A program made the translations under genes and the position numbers. The notes beneath the pieces were generated by a model that saw nothing but the letters and a program-made list of their open reading frames with translations, searched no databases and had not been told where the DNA came from. From Halomonas organivorans (GTDB lineage: Bacteria > Pseudomonadota > Gammaproteobacteria > Pseudomonadales > Halomonadaceae): a DNA stretch of 64,000 bases. How positions within the stretch are numbered: the first letter of the stretch is position 1; the number at the start of each line of letters is the position of its first letter. The DNA is taken from the NCBI RefSeq assembly GCF_014192055.1, contig NZ_JACHXM010000001.1:382931-446930 (forward strand). Direction: 5' to 3'. Shown here in pieces: positions 41,315 through 50,646 of the stretch.

Positions 41315-43372
41315 ATGCCCCGACATGCCCTCGCTCCCGCCATGATGACGCCCCTTCTGCTGCTGCCCGCCGCCGGCCAGGCCGCCGAGCTCGCGCTCAA
41401 GCCGATGACGGTCAGCGCATCGCGGCTCGAGCGCGAGCTCTATGCCACGCCGGCCGCCGTTTCCGTGGTGGAAGGCGAGCAGATCGCCCAGGGCCAGTCG
41501 CGCGAGCGCCTCGATGAGTCACTGTCGAGCGTGCCGGGGCTCTATCTCCAGAATCGCCACAACTTCGTCCAGGGCGAGCGCATATCGATCCGCGGTTTCG
41601 GCGCCCGCACGCCCTGGGGCGTTCGCGGCATCACGGTGCGCGTCGACGGCATTCCCTACACCCTGCCCGATGGCCAGGCCCAGCTCGATGCCATCGACCT
41701 GGACAGCGCCCAGCGCATCGAAGTGATTCGCGGCCCTGCCGCGGTGCAGTACGGCAACGCCGCCGGCGGCGTGATCGACGTCACCACCGCCGACGGCGAA
41801 AGCGACCCCGGCACCCGGCTGCGCGTCGAGGGCGGCAGCGACGGCTATCGCAAGCTGGCCCTCAGCAACGGCGGCGTCGAGGGCCCCTGGTCGCACCACG
41901 TCAGCGTCTCGGCGCTGGGCCTGGACGGCTATCGCGACCACAGCGAGGTCGAGAAGTACCAGCTCAACGCCAAGCTACGCCGCGAGCTGGACGCGGACCG
42001 CTCGGTCACCGCCATCGTCAACCTGCTCGACAATCCGCGCTCCGAGGATCCGGGTGGGCTGACCGCCGAGGCGGTCAGCGAGGACCGCAAGGGCACGATC
42101 GACAGCAATTTCTATTCGCCGACCCGCATCGATGCGGGACAGTCGATCGACCAGCAGGTGCTCGGCCTGGAGTACGAGGACCTCGCCGCCGGCCCCGGCG
42201 AGTTGACCCTGCGCGGTTTCTACCTGCAGCGCGACTTCGAGCAGCAGCTGGCCTATGCGGGCGACAGCTTCGTCGCCTACGATCGCGACTACTACGGCGG
42301 CAGCGCCGAGTATCGCCAGTCGCTGACCGTCGGCGGCCTGCCGCTGAGCTACGTGACCGGCGTCGACGTGGCGCGCCAGGAGGACGAGCGCTACCGTGAC
42401 GAGGTCACCATCGACGGCGACCATCAGGGCCGCGTCGCCGACGAGACCCAGACGGCCAGTTCGGTCGGCGTCTTCGCCCAGGGCGACCTGGACCTGAGCG
42501 ATCGCTGGACCCTCTCCCTCGGCACCCGCTTCGACCACACCAAGTTCGATATCGACGACGCCTACCTCGCCGACGGCGACAACAGCGGCGATCGCCGCTT
42601 CGATCAGTGGAGCGGCAGCGCCGGGCTGAGCTACCGCTATCTGCCCGACCATCAGGCCTATCTCTCGACCGGCACCGCCTACGAAACGCCGACCTTCACC
42701 GAGTTCGCCAATCCGGCCCGCGTCGGCGGCTTCAATCCGGACATCGAACCGCAGAAGGCCTGGAACCGCGAGATCGGCCTGCGCGGCACCTTCGCCGACG
42801 CCGGCCTCGACTACGACGTGGCGCTGTTCTCGACCCGGGTGCGCGACTCGCTGATCGCCTATCGTGATGACGCGGGCCGCGACTTCTATCGCAACGCCGG
42901 ACGCAGCCGCCAGGACGGCCTGGAAGTGGCCCTGGGCTGGCAGTTCGCCGAGGACTGGCGCCTCGACAGCGCCCTGACCCTGGCGCGCTACGAATTCCAG
43001 GACTACGTAGATGGCGACGGCAACGACTTCGCCAACCACCGCATCCCGGGCCTGCCCGAGCGCACCTGGGTCAACCAGCTGACCTGGCAGGGCATTGGCG
43101 AGCGCTTCGCCACCCTGGAGACTCGCTATGTCGGCTCGATGGTCGCCGACGACGCCAACCGCGTGAAGATCGACGACTATTGGCTAGCCAACCTGCGCGT
43201 CGGCGATGGCTGGCGCCTCGGCGGCGACACCCTGCTCCGCACCTACGTCGGCGTACAGAACCTGTTCGACCGCGAGCACTTCGACAACATCGTCATCAAC
43301 GACCAGCGCGGGCGCTACTTCTCCACGGCGCCGGACCGCAGCGTCCATGCCGGCGTAGAGCTGGCGTTCTGA
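41315..43372 (+). CDS. TonB-dependent outer-membrane receptor
   Basis: A 685-residue receptor. A signal peptide ends near AGQA-AE (residue 24). A TonB-box-like MTVSA stretch follows, then the plug (PAAVSVVEGEQIAQGQ, SIRGFGARTPWGVRGI, RIEVIRGPAAVQYGNAAGGVI) and a 22-strand barrel ending in Phe (HAGVELAF). It resembles the FecA-like COG4772 group. Substrate is unclear: no siderophore, heme or cobalamin genes flank it, and I see no convincing Fur box. The ATG at 41315 follows ACAGGACG. Confidence 0.88.
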   Translation: MPRHALAPAMMTPLLLLPAAGQAAELALKPMTVSASRLERELYATPAAVSVVEGEQIAQGQSRERLDESLSSVPGLYLQNRHNFVQGERISIRGFGARTPWGVRGITVRVDGIPYTLPDGQAQLDAIDLDSAQRIEVIRGPAAVQYGNAAGGVIDVTTADGESDPGTRLRVEGGSDGYRKLALSNGGVEGPWSHHVSVSALGLDGYRDHSEVEKYQLNAKLRRELDADRSVTAIVNLLDNPRSEDPGGLTAEAVSEDRKGTIDSNFYSPTRIDAGQSIDQQVLGLEYEDLAAGPGELTLRGFYLQRDFEQQLAYAGDSFVAYDRDYYGGSAEYRQSLTVGGLPLSYVTGVDVARQEDERYRDEVTIDGDHQGRVADETQTASSVGVFAQGDLDLSDRWTLSLGTRFDHTKFDIDDAYLADGDNSGDRRFDQWSGSAGLSYRYLPDHQAYLSTGTAYETPTFTEFANPARVGGFNPDIEPQKAWNREIGLRGTFADAGLDYDVALFSTRVRDSLIAYRDDAGRDFYRNAGRSRQDGLEVALGWQFAEDWRLDSALTLARYEFQDYVDGDGNDFANHRIPGLPERTWVNQLTWQGIGERFATLETRYVGSMVADDANRVKIDDYWLANLRVGDGWRLGGDTLLRTYVGVQNLFDREHFDNIVINDQRGRYFSTAPDRSVHAGVELAF

Positions 43373-43422
43373 CCACGCCGTCCGTACCACCCTGGAAGGG
43401 CGAGGCGGCTCCGAAAGCGGAA

Positions 43423-43431
43423 TGCTAGAAT
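43423..43431 (+). promoter_or_regulatory. Extended -10 promoter of the Nudix gene
   Basis: TGCTAGAAT combines an extended TG with a 5/6 -10 box (TAGAAT). It lies 31 nt upstream of the ATG. Confidence 0.45.
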
Positions 43432-43462
43432 CGCTCGCCCTCACCCGCCACGGAGCTCCGCC

Positions 43463-43870
43463 ATGACCACCGACGCCCCGATCCTGCATATCGCCGCCGC
43501 CCTGATCGAGGACGCCGAGGGCCGGCTGCTGCTGGTGCGCAAGCGCGGCACCACCGCCTTCATGCAGGCCGGCGGCAAGCTGGAGCCCGGCGAGTCTCCC
43601 GCCGCCGCCCTGGCCCGGGAGCTCGAGGAGGAACTCGGCCAAGCCCCGACGCGTCTCGAGCCGCTCGGCGAGTTCTCCGCACCGGCCGCCAACGAGCCGG
43701 GCCACGAGCTGCGCGCTCACCTGTTCCGCGCCGAACTCGAGGGGCCACTGCAAGCCGCGGCGGAGATCGCCGAACTGCGCTGGGTGACTCCGGCCGAGGC
43801 CCTGGCGCTGCCGCTGGCCCCGCTGACCCGCGACCGGGTGCTGCCACGCGCCGGCCTGGCCACGGCCTGA
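43463..43870 (+). CDS. Nudix hydrolase
   Basis: A 135-residue Nudix protein. The full Nudix box runs from G38 to G59 (G38, E44, R52, E53, E56, E57, G59 in the Gx5Ex7REUxEExGU pattern). An unusual MQAGGKLE lead-in is typical of the MutT/ADP-ribose-type small Nudix group. Substrate is not assignable. It is followed after 2 nt by the DUF3565 gene, so the two are probably co-transcribed. Confidence 0.88.
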   Translation: MTTDAPILHIAAALIEDAEGRLLLVRKRGTTAFMQAGGKLEPGESPAAALARELEEELGQAPTRLEPLGEFSAPAANEPGHELRAHLFRAELEGPLQAAAEIAELRWVTPAEALALPLAPLTRDRVLPRAGLATA

Positions 43871-43872
43871 CC

Positions 43873-44079
43873 ATGCGCCAGGCAATCGTCGGCTATCACC
43901 GCGACGAAGAGGGCCACTGGGTGGCCGAGCTGGCCTGCGGGCATGGCCAGCACGTCCGCCATCAGCCGCCCTGGGCCGAGCGCCCCTGGGTGACCACCGA
44001 GGCCGGCCGACGCTCGCGGCTGGGCCTGGCGCTGGAGTGCACCAAGTGCGACCGCGGCGAGCCGCCGGACCGGCCGTGA
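43873..44079 (+). CDS. DUF3565 family protein
   Basis: A 68-residue protein matching DUF3565. The pattern IVGYHRDEEGHWVAELACGHGQHVRH in pieces, then CTKCDRGEPP, suggests a small metal-binding fold through His and Cys residues. The family has no known function. It starts 2 nt after the Nudix stop codon. Confidence 0.8.
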   Translation: MRQAIVGYHRDEEGHWVAELACGHGQHVRHQPPWAERPWVTTEAGRRSRLGLALECTKCDRGEPPDRP

Positions 44080-44191
44080 ACGCCCGCCGGGGAATCCCTG
44101 GCCCACTTCTTGCTTGGCCATTGGGGCGGTCCTCTGCGGTAGGATGGGGACTCGCCGACCGCCACCTGCATCGCCACTGGAGGAGCCCGCC

Positions 44192-46009
44192 TTGGCCATC
44201 GCCCTGCTCTACAACGCCCTGATCTTCCTTGCCGCCGCGGTACTGATCGTGCCGCTGGTCAAGCGCCTGGGGCTCGGCGAGGTGCTGGGCTACCTGGTCG
44301 CCGGGGTGGTGATCGGCCCCTCGGCGCTGGGGCTGGTCCCCGATGCCGATGCGGTGCTGCAGTTCTCCCAGGTGGGCATCGTCTTCCTGCTGTTCGTGAT
44401 CGGCCTGGAGCTCAAGCCGTCGCGCCTCAAGCTGATGCGCAAGGCGGTGTTCGGCTTCGGCAGCCTGCAGGTGGCCATCACCACGGCGCTGCTCACCGGC
44501 CTGGCGCTGGCGGCGGGGCTCTCGCCCGCCGCGGCCCTGGTGGTCGGCTTCAGCCTGGGGCTGTGCTCCACGCCGCTGGTGCTGCAGCTGCTCGGCGAGC
44601 GCGGCGAGCTCTCCAGCCGGCACGGCCGCTACGCCTTCGCCCTGCTGCTGTTCCAGGACCTGGCCGCCATTCCGGTGCTGGCGGCCATCCCGCTGCTGGC
44701 CGGCGACGACCCGCTGGCCAGCGGCTGGGGCCATATGTTGAGCGAAGTCCTGATCGCCGTCGGCGCCTTCGCCGGGCTGATCGTCGGCGGTCGCTATCTG
44801 CTGAGGCCGCTGTTCCGTTTCGCCGCGGCGACCCGCAGCCGCGAGGTGTTCGCCGGCACCGCCTTGCTGGTGGTGATCGGCGCCGCCCTGCTGATGGAGC
44901 TGGCCGGGTTGTCCATGGCGCTCGGCGCCTTCATCGCCGGGGTGCTGCTGGCCGACTCGGAGTATCGCCACAGCATCGAGGCCGACATCGAACCCTTCCG
45001 CGGCCTGCTGCTGGGGCTGTTCTTCATGGCCGTGGGCATGACCGCCCAGATCGGCCTGCTGGCCGAGCGCCCCGGCCTGGTGCTGGGCCTCGCCACCGCC
45101 CTGCTGGCCGCCAAGTGGCTGAGCCTGGTGGTCGCCACCCGCGCCTATCGCGGCGACTGGAAGGTGGCGCTGAACCTGGGCGCGCTGCTCTCCCAGGGCG
45201 GCGAGTTCGGCTTCGTGCTGCTTACCGCGGCGGGCGCCGCCGCCCTGCTGGATCCGGCGCTGGTCGGCCTGCTGGTGCTGGCAGTGTCGCTGTCCATGGC
45301 CGCCACGCCAGTGCTCGTCCAGCTGCATGCACGCTTGATCCGTCCGCTGTTCAAGGCCGGCAAACCACGCCGAGACTTCGACAGGCCGCCCCAGAACGGC
45401 CCCCAGATCATCATCGCCGGCTTCGGACGCTTCGGCCAGATCATGGGGCGCATCCTGCAGGGTCTGAAGATTCCCTACACGGTGCTCGACATCAACGCCG
45501 AACACGTCGACGTGGTACGCCGCTACGGCAACGAGATCTACTTCGGCGACGCCTCGCGCCTCGACCTGCTGGAGGCCGCCGGGGCCGACAAGGCCCGGGT
45601 GCTGGTGGTGGCGGTGGGCGACATCGAGACCTCGATGCGCATCGTCCAGCGGGTCAAGCGTCGCTTCCCGCACCTGCGCCTCTACGCTCGGGCCCGGGAC
45701 CGCTACCACGCCCAGCTGCTGATGCGCGCCGAGGTCGCCTACATCATCCGCGAACTGCTGCCGGCGAGCCTGGAGCTGACCCGCGAGGTACTGGTCGGCC
45801 TCGGCATCCCTCGCGACCAGGCCCAGCACACCGTGGATACCTTTCGCCCCCACGACGAGCGCGCCCTGGAGCGCCAGCTCGAAGCCTTCGGCAACAAGCA
45901 GCAGCAGATACAGACCATCCAGCAGGCCGCCCGTGAGCTCGAGGAGCTGTTCGAAGCCGACGAGGACGTCGCCACCACCGCGCCCGGGCGCCCCGCCGAG
46001 CGCCGCTGA
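44192..46009 (+). CDS. Kef-type K+/H+ antiporter (CPA2), TTG start
   Basis: A 605-residue CPA2 antiporter with about 12 membrane helices (residues 1-390) and a C-terminal RCK/TrkA_N domain whose nucleotide motif is IAGFGRFGQ. The helices carry FLLFVIGLELKPSRL, LFQDLAAIPVLA and FFMAVGMTAQIG, typical of KefB/KefC and YbaL. The last 60 residues form a charged coiled coil. I choose TTG at 44192 because GGAGGA lies 7 nt upstream and it begins exactly at the first helix; an ATG at 44114 would add a tail with no such support. Probable role: K+ efflux under electrophile or osmotic stress. Confidence 0.85.
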   Translation: MAIALLYNALIFLAAAVLIVPLVKRLGLGEVLGYLVAGVVIGPSALGLVPDADAVLQFSQVGIVFLLFVIGLELKPSRLKLMRKAVFGFGSLQVAITTALLTGLALAAGLSPAAALVVGFSLGLCSTPLVLQLLGERGELSSRHGRYAFALLLFQDLAAIPVLAAIPLLAGDDPLASGWGHMLSEVLIAVGAFAGLIVGGRYLLRPLFRFAAATRSREVFAGTALLVVIGAALLMELAGLSMALGAFIAGVLLADSEYRHSIEADIEPFRGLLLGLFFMAVGMTAQIGLLAERPGLVLGLATALLAAKWLSLVVATRAYRGDWKVALNLGALLSQGGEFGFVLLTAAGAAALLDPALVGLLVLAVSLSMAATPVLVQLHARLIRPLFKAGKPRRDFDRPPQNGPQIIIAGFGRFGQIMGRILQGLKIPYTVLDINAEHVDVVRRYGNEIYFGDASRLDLLEAAGADKARVLVVAVGDIETSMRIVQRVKRRFPHLRLYARARDRYHAQLLMRAEVAYIIRELLPASLELTREVLVGLGIPRDQAQHTVDTFRPHDERALERQLEAFGNKQQQIQTIQQAARELEELFEADEDVATTAPGRPAERR

Positions 46010-46045
46010 GCCGACGCGGCGCGAGCCGCCGCCCCGAACGAAACG

Positions 46046-46085
46046 CGCCAGGCCCCGCCCCCGGAGACGGGAGCGGGGCCTGGCG
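46046..46085. terminator. Terminator-like hairpin between kef-type and SSS genes
   Basis: Arms CGCCAGGCCCCGC (46046-46058) and GCGGGGCCTGGCG (46073-46085) form a perfect 13-bp stem between convergent genes. Confidence 0.55.
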
Positions 46086-46104
46086 ACGAGGAGCGAGCCT
46101 CAGG

Positions 46105-47598
46105 TCAGGCGTCGACGGCCTTGGTGTTGCCGAGCGGTACCTCGGGCACCGCTTCCATGCGCTCGCGCTCTTCGGAGATGACCTGCAGGGCCTCCGCCTC
46201 GCTGCGCCGCGATGCCGGGGTCGCCAGGCTCACCGCCACGCCGGCCAGGGCCGCCAGCAGCACCGCCGGAATGCTCGGGTTGCCCCAGTAGGCGCTCCAA
46301 TCGGCATTGGCGATGATCGCCAGCGACGTCGCCGAGGCCACCACCAGCGAGGCGATGGCCCCCTGCCAGTTGTAGCGCGGCCAGAAGCGCCCCAGCATGC
46401 CGCACACGAACATCCCGGCCAGCACCGTGGACACCATCCTGGTGATATAGGAAATCACGTTGTCGGAGCTCAGCGCGAAGGACAGGGCCAGGCCGATGGT
46501 GACCACCAGCCCCACCCGCGAGAACAGCACCACGTGGCGAGCCGAGGGCGCACGGCCCTTGACCAGCACGTAGACATCGCGAATCAGGGTGGTGACGCCG
46601 GCGATGGCATCGCTGCTGGCGCTGGACATGGTCGCCGACAGGCCGGCCACCAGCAGCAGCAGCCCGAGCCCCACCGGCAGCACCTCGGTGGCCAGGTAGG
46701 GGAAGGCGAAGTTGCTGTTCTCGAGGTCGGGATTCAGCGCATGGGTGGCCATGCCGATGATCGCAGGCACGATGGAAAACGCCATGTACAGCACACCGGT
46801 GATCAGGAAGGAGCGACGCACCGAGCCCACTGAGGCCCCGGAGTAGATGCGCTGGCGGAACGACGGGGTGGCCAGCACGCCGACCGCGATCACCGTGGAC
46901 AGCGAGATCGCCGGCAGCAGGCCGATCTTGTCGATGGCCAGGAAGCTCGTGGCGGAGTCGTCGAGCGCCGCGGTCATGGCCTCGAAGCCGCCCACCTCGA
47001 CCACCGCCACGCCGGCCATCAGGAAGAAGCCGATGAACAGCACGATGGCCTGCACGGTGTCGGTCCATACCACCGCCATGTAGCCGCCGATCACGCAGTA
47101 GACGCCGAAGCCCAGCGCGACGATGATCTTGGCCTGCCAGGCCGGGATGTCGGCCATCCACGCCAGGTAGAGCCCGCCGCCGAGGATATGGGCGCCGAGC
47201 CAGCCGATGCAGGCGATGTAGATCAGCAGCGCCACGACGTTACGCACGATGCGATTGGCGCCGACGTAGAACGACAGCTCCTCGCTCATGGTCATGAAGC
47301 GCAGCCGACGGATGCCGGAGAAGCACAGCGCCAGCAGCAGCACGCCGATGGAACCGCCGATGCCATAGAGGGCGCCGCCCCAGCCGCTCGAATAGCCGAA
47401 GCCCACCGCGCCCATGCTCGAGCCGGTGCCGACCATGGTCGCCACCGTGGTGCCCACGGTGAGGAACAGCGGTACGCTGCGCCCGCCGAGCAGGAAATCA
47501 TCGCCGGTGCCGCGGTCGTTGCGCGAGACCCACCAGCCGAAGCCGATCATCGCCAGGATATAGACGAAGAAACTGCCGAGGAAAAGGTGACTGTTCAT
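46105..47598 (-). CDS. Sodium:solute symporter (SSS family)
   Basis: A 497-residue SSS transporter with about 13 membrane helices. The Na+ site region has the TTVATMVGTGSSMGAVGFGY segment (helix 1) and GLSATMSSASSDAIAG (helix 8 serines), both typical. A cytosolic charged tail (ASRRSEAEALQVISEERERMEAVP) ends the protein. Substrate is inferred from context: it is downstream of ridA and an N-acyl-D-amino-acid deacylase on the same strand, so uptake of an amino acid or its N-acyl derivative is plausible. Confidence 0.87.
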   Translation of the reverse strand: MNSHLFLGSFFVYILAMIGFGWWVSRNDRGTGDDFLLGGRSVPLFLTVGTTVATMVGTGSSMGAVGFGYSSGWGGALYGIGGSIGVLLLALCFSGIRRLRFMTMSEELSFYVGANRIVRNVVALLIYIACIGWLGAHILGGGLYLAWMADIPAWQAKIIVALGFGVYCVIGGYMAVVWTDTVQAIVLFIGFFLMAGVAVVEVGGFEAMTAALDDSATSFLAIDKIGLLPAISLSTVIAVGVLATPSFRQRIYSGASVGSVRRSFLITGVLYMAFSIVPAIIGMATHALNPDLENSNFAFPYLATEVLPVGLGLLLLVAGLSATMSSASSDAIAGVTTLIRDVYVLVKGRAPSARHVVLFSRVGLVVTIGLALSFALSSDNVISYITRMVSTVLAGMFVCGMLGRFWPRYNWQGAIASLVVASATSLAIIANADWSAYWGNPSIPAVLLAALAGVAVSLATPASRRSEAEALQVISEERERMEAVPEVPLGNTKAVDA

Positions 47599-47618
47599 AC
47601 AGACCTCTTATACTTGTC

Positions 47619-47644
47619 GTCCCGGTCGTTGCCGCGATCGGGAC
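47619..47644 (-). other. Leader hairpin immediately upstream of the SSS gene
   Basis: GTCCCGGTCG (47619-47628) pairs with CGATCGGGAC (47635-47644), one G-T pair, 6-nt loop. It lies 20 nt upstream of the symporter start codon. Confidence 0.5.
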
Positions 47645-47671
47645 AGTGGACGTTTGCCGTTTGCTGTGCCT

Positions 47672-47701
47672 GGCGCCGGGTCCTTGCCGGGATCCGGCGC
47701 C
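47672..47701 (-). other. Second hairpin between ridA and the SSS gene
   Basis: GGCGCCGG and CCGGCGCC (47672-47679, 47694-47701), extended inward by four pairs, form a 12-bp stem. With the 47619 hairpin it makes a two-hairpin leader that could act as a partial terminator or mRNA processing site. Confidence 0.5.
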
Positions 47702-47806
47702 TCCTGTTGTTCTTGGTATCGCGTTACTGGTTCGGGTTGTGGATGTTGCGTGTAATGTCGACGTCACGTGGCGTCCGGCGGCCCGTCTGCCTGCCGCCCC
47801 TGAGCG

Positions 47807-48199
47807 TCAGGCGCGGTCGGCGCGATAGCAGGTCAGGTCAACCTCGACCTTGCAGTCCACCACCAGGTCCTGGACGCTGCAGATGCGCGCCGGCGGATGA
47901 TCGCGGAAGATCTCGGCGAACACCTTGTTGAACGACGAGAAGTAGCGCGCGTCGGTCAGCACCGCGGTGACGTGCACCACGTCCTCCACCGAATAGCCTG
48001 CCTCCCGGGCGATGCCCAGGGCATTGTCGAAGGCCAGCCGCGTCTGCTCGACGATGCCGCCCTCGACCACCTCGCCGTCGGTCATCGGGGTCTGACCCGA
48101 CACCTTCAGCCAGCCGCCGGCTTCCACCGCGCGGGAGAACGGCAGCTTCTGGCCGCCGGTACCGACGCCGCCTTCGGCGCCATAGCGTGTAATGCTCAT
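47807..48199 (-). CDS. ridA: RidA-family protein
   Basis: A 130-residue YjgF/YER057c/UK114 protein. RidA enzymes deaminate reactive enamines/imines released by PLP-dependent enzymes. The SGQTPM segment, the VVHVTAVLTDARYFSSFNKVFAEIF region and PPARICSVQDL (with the arginine that binds the carboxylate) are conserved. A strong GGAGGAC ribosome binding site precedes the ATG at 48199. The location between a D-acylase gene and a transporter, opposite a PLP-dependent dehydratase-like gene, fits its chemistry. Confidence 0.9.
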   Translation of the reverse strand: MSITRYGAEGGVGTGGQKLPFSRAVEAGGWLKVSGQTPMTDGEVVEGGIVEQTRLAFDNALGIAREAGYSVEDVVHVTAVLTDARYFSSFNKVFAEIFRDHPPARICSVQDLVVDCKVEVDLTCYRADRA

Positions 48200-48243
48200 G
48201 GAATGTCCTCCTGATGGACGTGTTGATGATGAGAAATGGCGAT

Positions 48244-49704
48244 CTACTGGCCGGGTGACGGGCTCAGCCTTACGCTTCGCCGCAGCATGCGCCCGGTGCG
48301 CGTCCTGCCCGGCGCGCCGTCGGCATAGGCCGTGGCCCCGTTGACCACTACGCGCAGGATGCCGCGAGCCGGCGACACCGGAGCGTCGTAGTCGGCGGTG
48401 TCCTCGAGTGATGCCAGGTCCAGCAGCACCAGGTCGGCGTAGGCGCCCTGGCGGATCTCGCCGCGGTCCACCAGGCCGAAGGTCGCCGCCGAGAGCCCGG
48501 TCATCTTGCGCACCGCCTCGGGCAGCGGCATCAGCGCCAGGTCGCGGCTGTAGTGGGCCAGCACTCGCGGGAAGGCACCCCACAGCCGGGGATGCGGATG
48601 CGGGTCGTTGGGCAGGCCGTCGGAGCCGACCATGGCCAGCGGGTGCGCCAGCACCCGGCGCATGTCGTCCTCGCTCATGTTGTGATAGACGGCCCCCGCC
48701 GGCTGCAGGTGTCGGGCGGCCTCCATCAGCGACAGCCCCCAGTCGCCGGCGATGTCGGCCAGCGACCGCCTGGCCTGCTCGGGGTGCGACCGCGACCAGG
48801 TGATGGTGATGGCGATCTCGTCGGTCACCTGGCCGAGGTCCAGGGTCGAGGAGCCGGCGGTGTAGGGGTAGCAGTCGCAGTGCACTCGCTGGCGCTCGGC
48901 GGCTCCCTCCAACTGGGCCAGGGCCCGCGGCGCCTGGCCCCAGTTGCCTGCCCCGGCGCACTTGAGGTGCGAGATGACCAGCGGTGCACCGCCCCGGCGC
49001 GCGGTGGCGAAGGCCTCGTCCATGGCCGCCGCCTGGCCGGCGAACTCGTCGCGCAGATGGGTGGTATAGAGGCCGCCGGCCTCGCCCACCGCCGTTACCA
49101 GCGGCGCCATCTCGCTGCCGGGAGCATGAAAGGCGTTGTGATAGGCGAGCCCGGAACTCAGGCCCATGGCGCCTTCCGCCAGCGCCTGCTCCAGTGCCGC
49201 GCGCATCCGCGCGATCTCGTCGGCGCTGGCGGGGCGGTGGAAGTCGTCCATGACCTGGCTGCGCAGGCTGGTGTGGCCGATCAGTGCCGCCACGTTGACC
49301 GCCGGCCGCGCCAGCTCCACCGCCTCGGCATAGGCCGCGAAGCTGGGGTAGGCGAAGTCGACCGCCTCGCCCAGCAGGTTCATGGGGTCCGGCACCTCGC
49401 CGGTCAGCGTCACCGGCGCGGCGCTGATGCCGCAGTTGCCCACCACCACCGTGGTCACGCCCTGGGAGAGCTTGGGCAGCATCTCGGGGGCGCGAATCAC
49501 GTTGGTGTCGTCGTGGGTATGGACGTCGATGAACCCCGGGGTCAGATAGAGCCCACGGGCATCGATCGTCTCCTCGGCGTCGTGCCCCTCCAGGTCGCCC
49601 ACGGCCACGATGCGCTGGCCATCCACGGCCACGTCGGCCGTATAGGGCGCACGCCCGGTGCCGTCGATCACCTCGGCGCGTCGGATCAGCAGGTCATGGC
49701 GCAT
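48244..49704 (-). CDS. N-acyl-D-amino-acid deacylase
   Basis: A 486-residue amidohydrolase of the D-aminoacylase group. FIDVHTHDD has the first metal-binding His pair, VVVGNCGISAAP the conserved cysteine ligand, HLRDE and ISHLKCAG later His ligands, and AMVGSDGLPNDPHPHPR the catalytic aspartate. These enzymes release D-amino acids from N-acyl forms. It begins 1 nt after the RpiR stop, so the two are tightly linked, and ridA follows after 44 nt. Confidence 0.9.
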   Translation of the reverse strand: MRHDLLIRRAEVIDGTGRAPYTADVAVDGQRIVAVGDLEGHDAEETIDARGLYLTPGFIDVHTHDDTNVIRAPEMLPKLSQGVTTVVVGNCGISAAPVTLTGEVPDPMNLLGEAVDFAYPSFAAYAEAVELARPAVNVAALIGHTSLRSQVMDDFHRPASADEIARMRAALEQALAEGAMGLSSGLAYHNAFHAPGSEMAPLVTAVGEAGGLYTTHLRDEFAGQAAAMDEAFATARRGGAPLVISHLKCAGAGNWGQAPRALAQLEGAAERQRVHCDCYPYTAGSSTLDLGQVTDEIAITITWSRSHPEQARRSLADIAGDWGLSLMEAARHLQPAGAVYHNMSEDDMRRVLAHPLAMVGSDGLPNDPHPHPRLWGAFPRVLAHYSRDLALMPLPEAVRKMTGLSAATFGLVDRGEIRQGAYADLVLLDLASLEDTADYDAPVSPARGILRVVVNGATAYADGAPGRTRTGRMLRRSVRLSPSPGQ

Positions 49705-49705
49705 C

Positions 49706-50569
49706 TCAGTCTCCCAGCGGCTGGCGGTTGTCGCCTCCGCGGTGGTCGTCGAGGGTGATCTTCAGGCGGCGCAGCTTGTCGCGCGCCTGGTCGCGATGGC
49801 GCAGGGCCAGCTCCAGGGCGAGGACATCGATGGCCGCCATCAGCGCATAGCGCGAGGCGGAGGGGTGCAGGATGAAATCGGTCTCGCGGGCGGCGATCGG
49901 CAGCACCACGTCGGCATTGTCGGCGAGCGGCGAGCCGACCGCGGTGATGGCGATCACCCGGGCGCCGTACTGGCGAGCAACCTGGGCCGACTCGACCATC
50001 TCGGGGGTGTAGCCCGACACCGAGAGCACCACCACCACGTCGGCGGGGTCCAGCGTCGAGGCCACCATCCGCGGCAGCAGCCCCTGGGGATAGGCGCTGA
50101 CCGCATAGCCCAGCCGCACCAGGCGGAACTGCAGCTCCTGGCACATCACGCTGGAACCGCCGCCGCAGCCGAAGGCGATGATCTGACGGGCGCCGTCGAG
50201 GCTCTCCACTGCACCGGCCACGTCGGCCTCCAGCAGCAGCTCGCGGTTGAGCGCCAGGGTCTGGGTGGCGATGTCGTACACCACGCCCGGCCCCTCGGCG
50301 GGATCGGCATCCTGGATGAAGCGCCGCCCGGCGGCCAGGGCGCGGGTCAGGCGCAGCTTCAGGTCGCGCACGTTGGCGCAGCCCACCGAGCGCGAAAAGC
50401 GGGTCACCGTCGCCTCGCTCACGCCGGCCCGGTGGGCGATGCCGGTGATGCTGGCCTCGGTGACGAAATCGATGTCCTCGAAGATCAGCTCCGCCACCTT
50501 GCGCTCCGACTCGCTCAGCGAGCCAACGCTGGCGGTGATGCCGGAGAGAATGTCGATCTGTTGGCTCAT
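49706..50569 (-). CDS. RpiR/MurR-family transcriptional regulator
   Basis: A 287-residue regulator with an N-terminal helix-turn-helix (ASITGIAHRAGVSEATVTRFSRSVG) and a C-terminal SIS phospho-sugar-like domain (FGCGGGSSVMCQEL, VVVLSVSGYTPEMV). RpiR regulators usually bind sugar phosphates, but several control amino-acid catabolism. It is the first gene of the minus-strand D-amino-acid cluster. Two palindromes upstream are candidate operators. Confidence 0.88.
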   Translation of the reverse strand: MSQQIDILSGITASVGSLSESERKVAELIFEDIDFVTEASITGIAHRAGVSEATVTRFSRSVGCANVRDLKLRLTRALAAGRRFIQDADPAEGPGVVYDIATQTLALNRELLLEADVAGAVESLDGARQIIAFGCGGGSSVMCQELQFRLVRLGYAVSAYPQGLLPRMVASTLDPADVVVVLSVSGYTPEMVESAQVARQYGARVIAITAVGSPLADNADVVLPIAARETDFILHPSASRYALMAAIDVLALELALRHRDQARDKLRRLKITLDDHRGGDNRQPLGD

Positions 50570-50646
50570 GGGTCGGTTCCTCCGGCGTCGGGAGCGGTCG
50601 GGTTCGCTCGGCGACGCCTGCCGCTGGCATGGATCATGGGTTTCAC

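Noticed and set aside
44114..44191. ATG start at 44114 for the Kef-type antiporter
   Set aside because: It adds 26 residues without ribosome binding site support and before the first membrane helix, whereas the TTG at 44192 has GGAGGA at good spacing.
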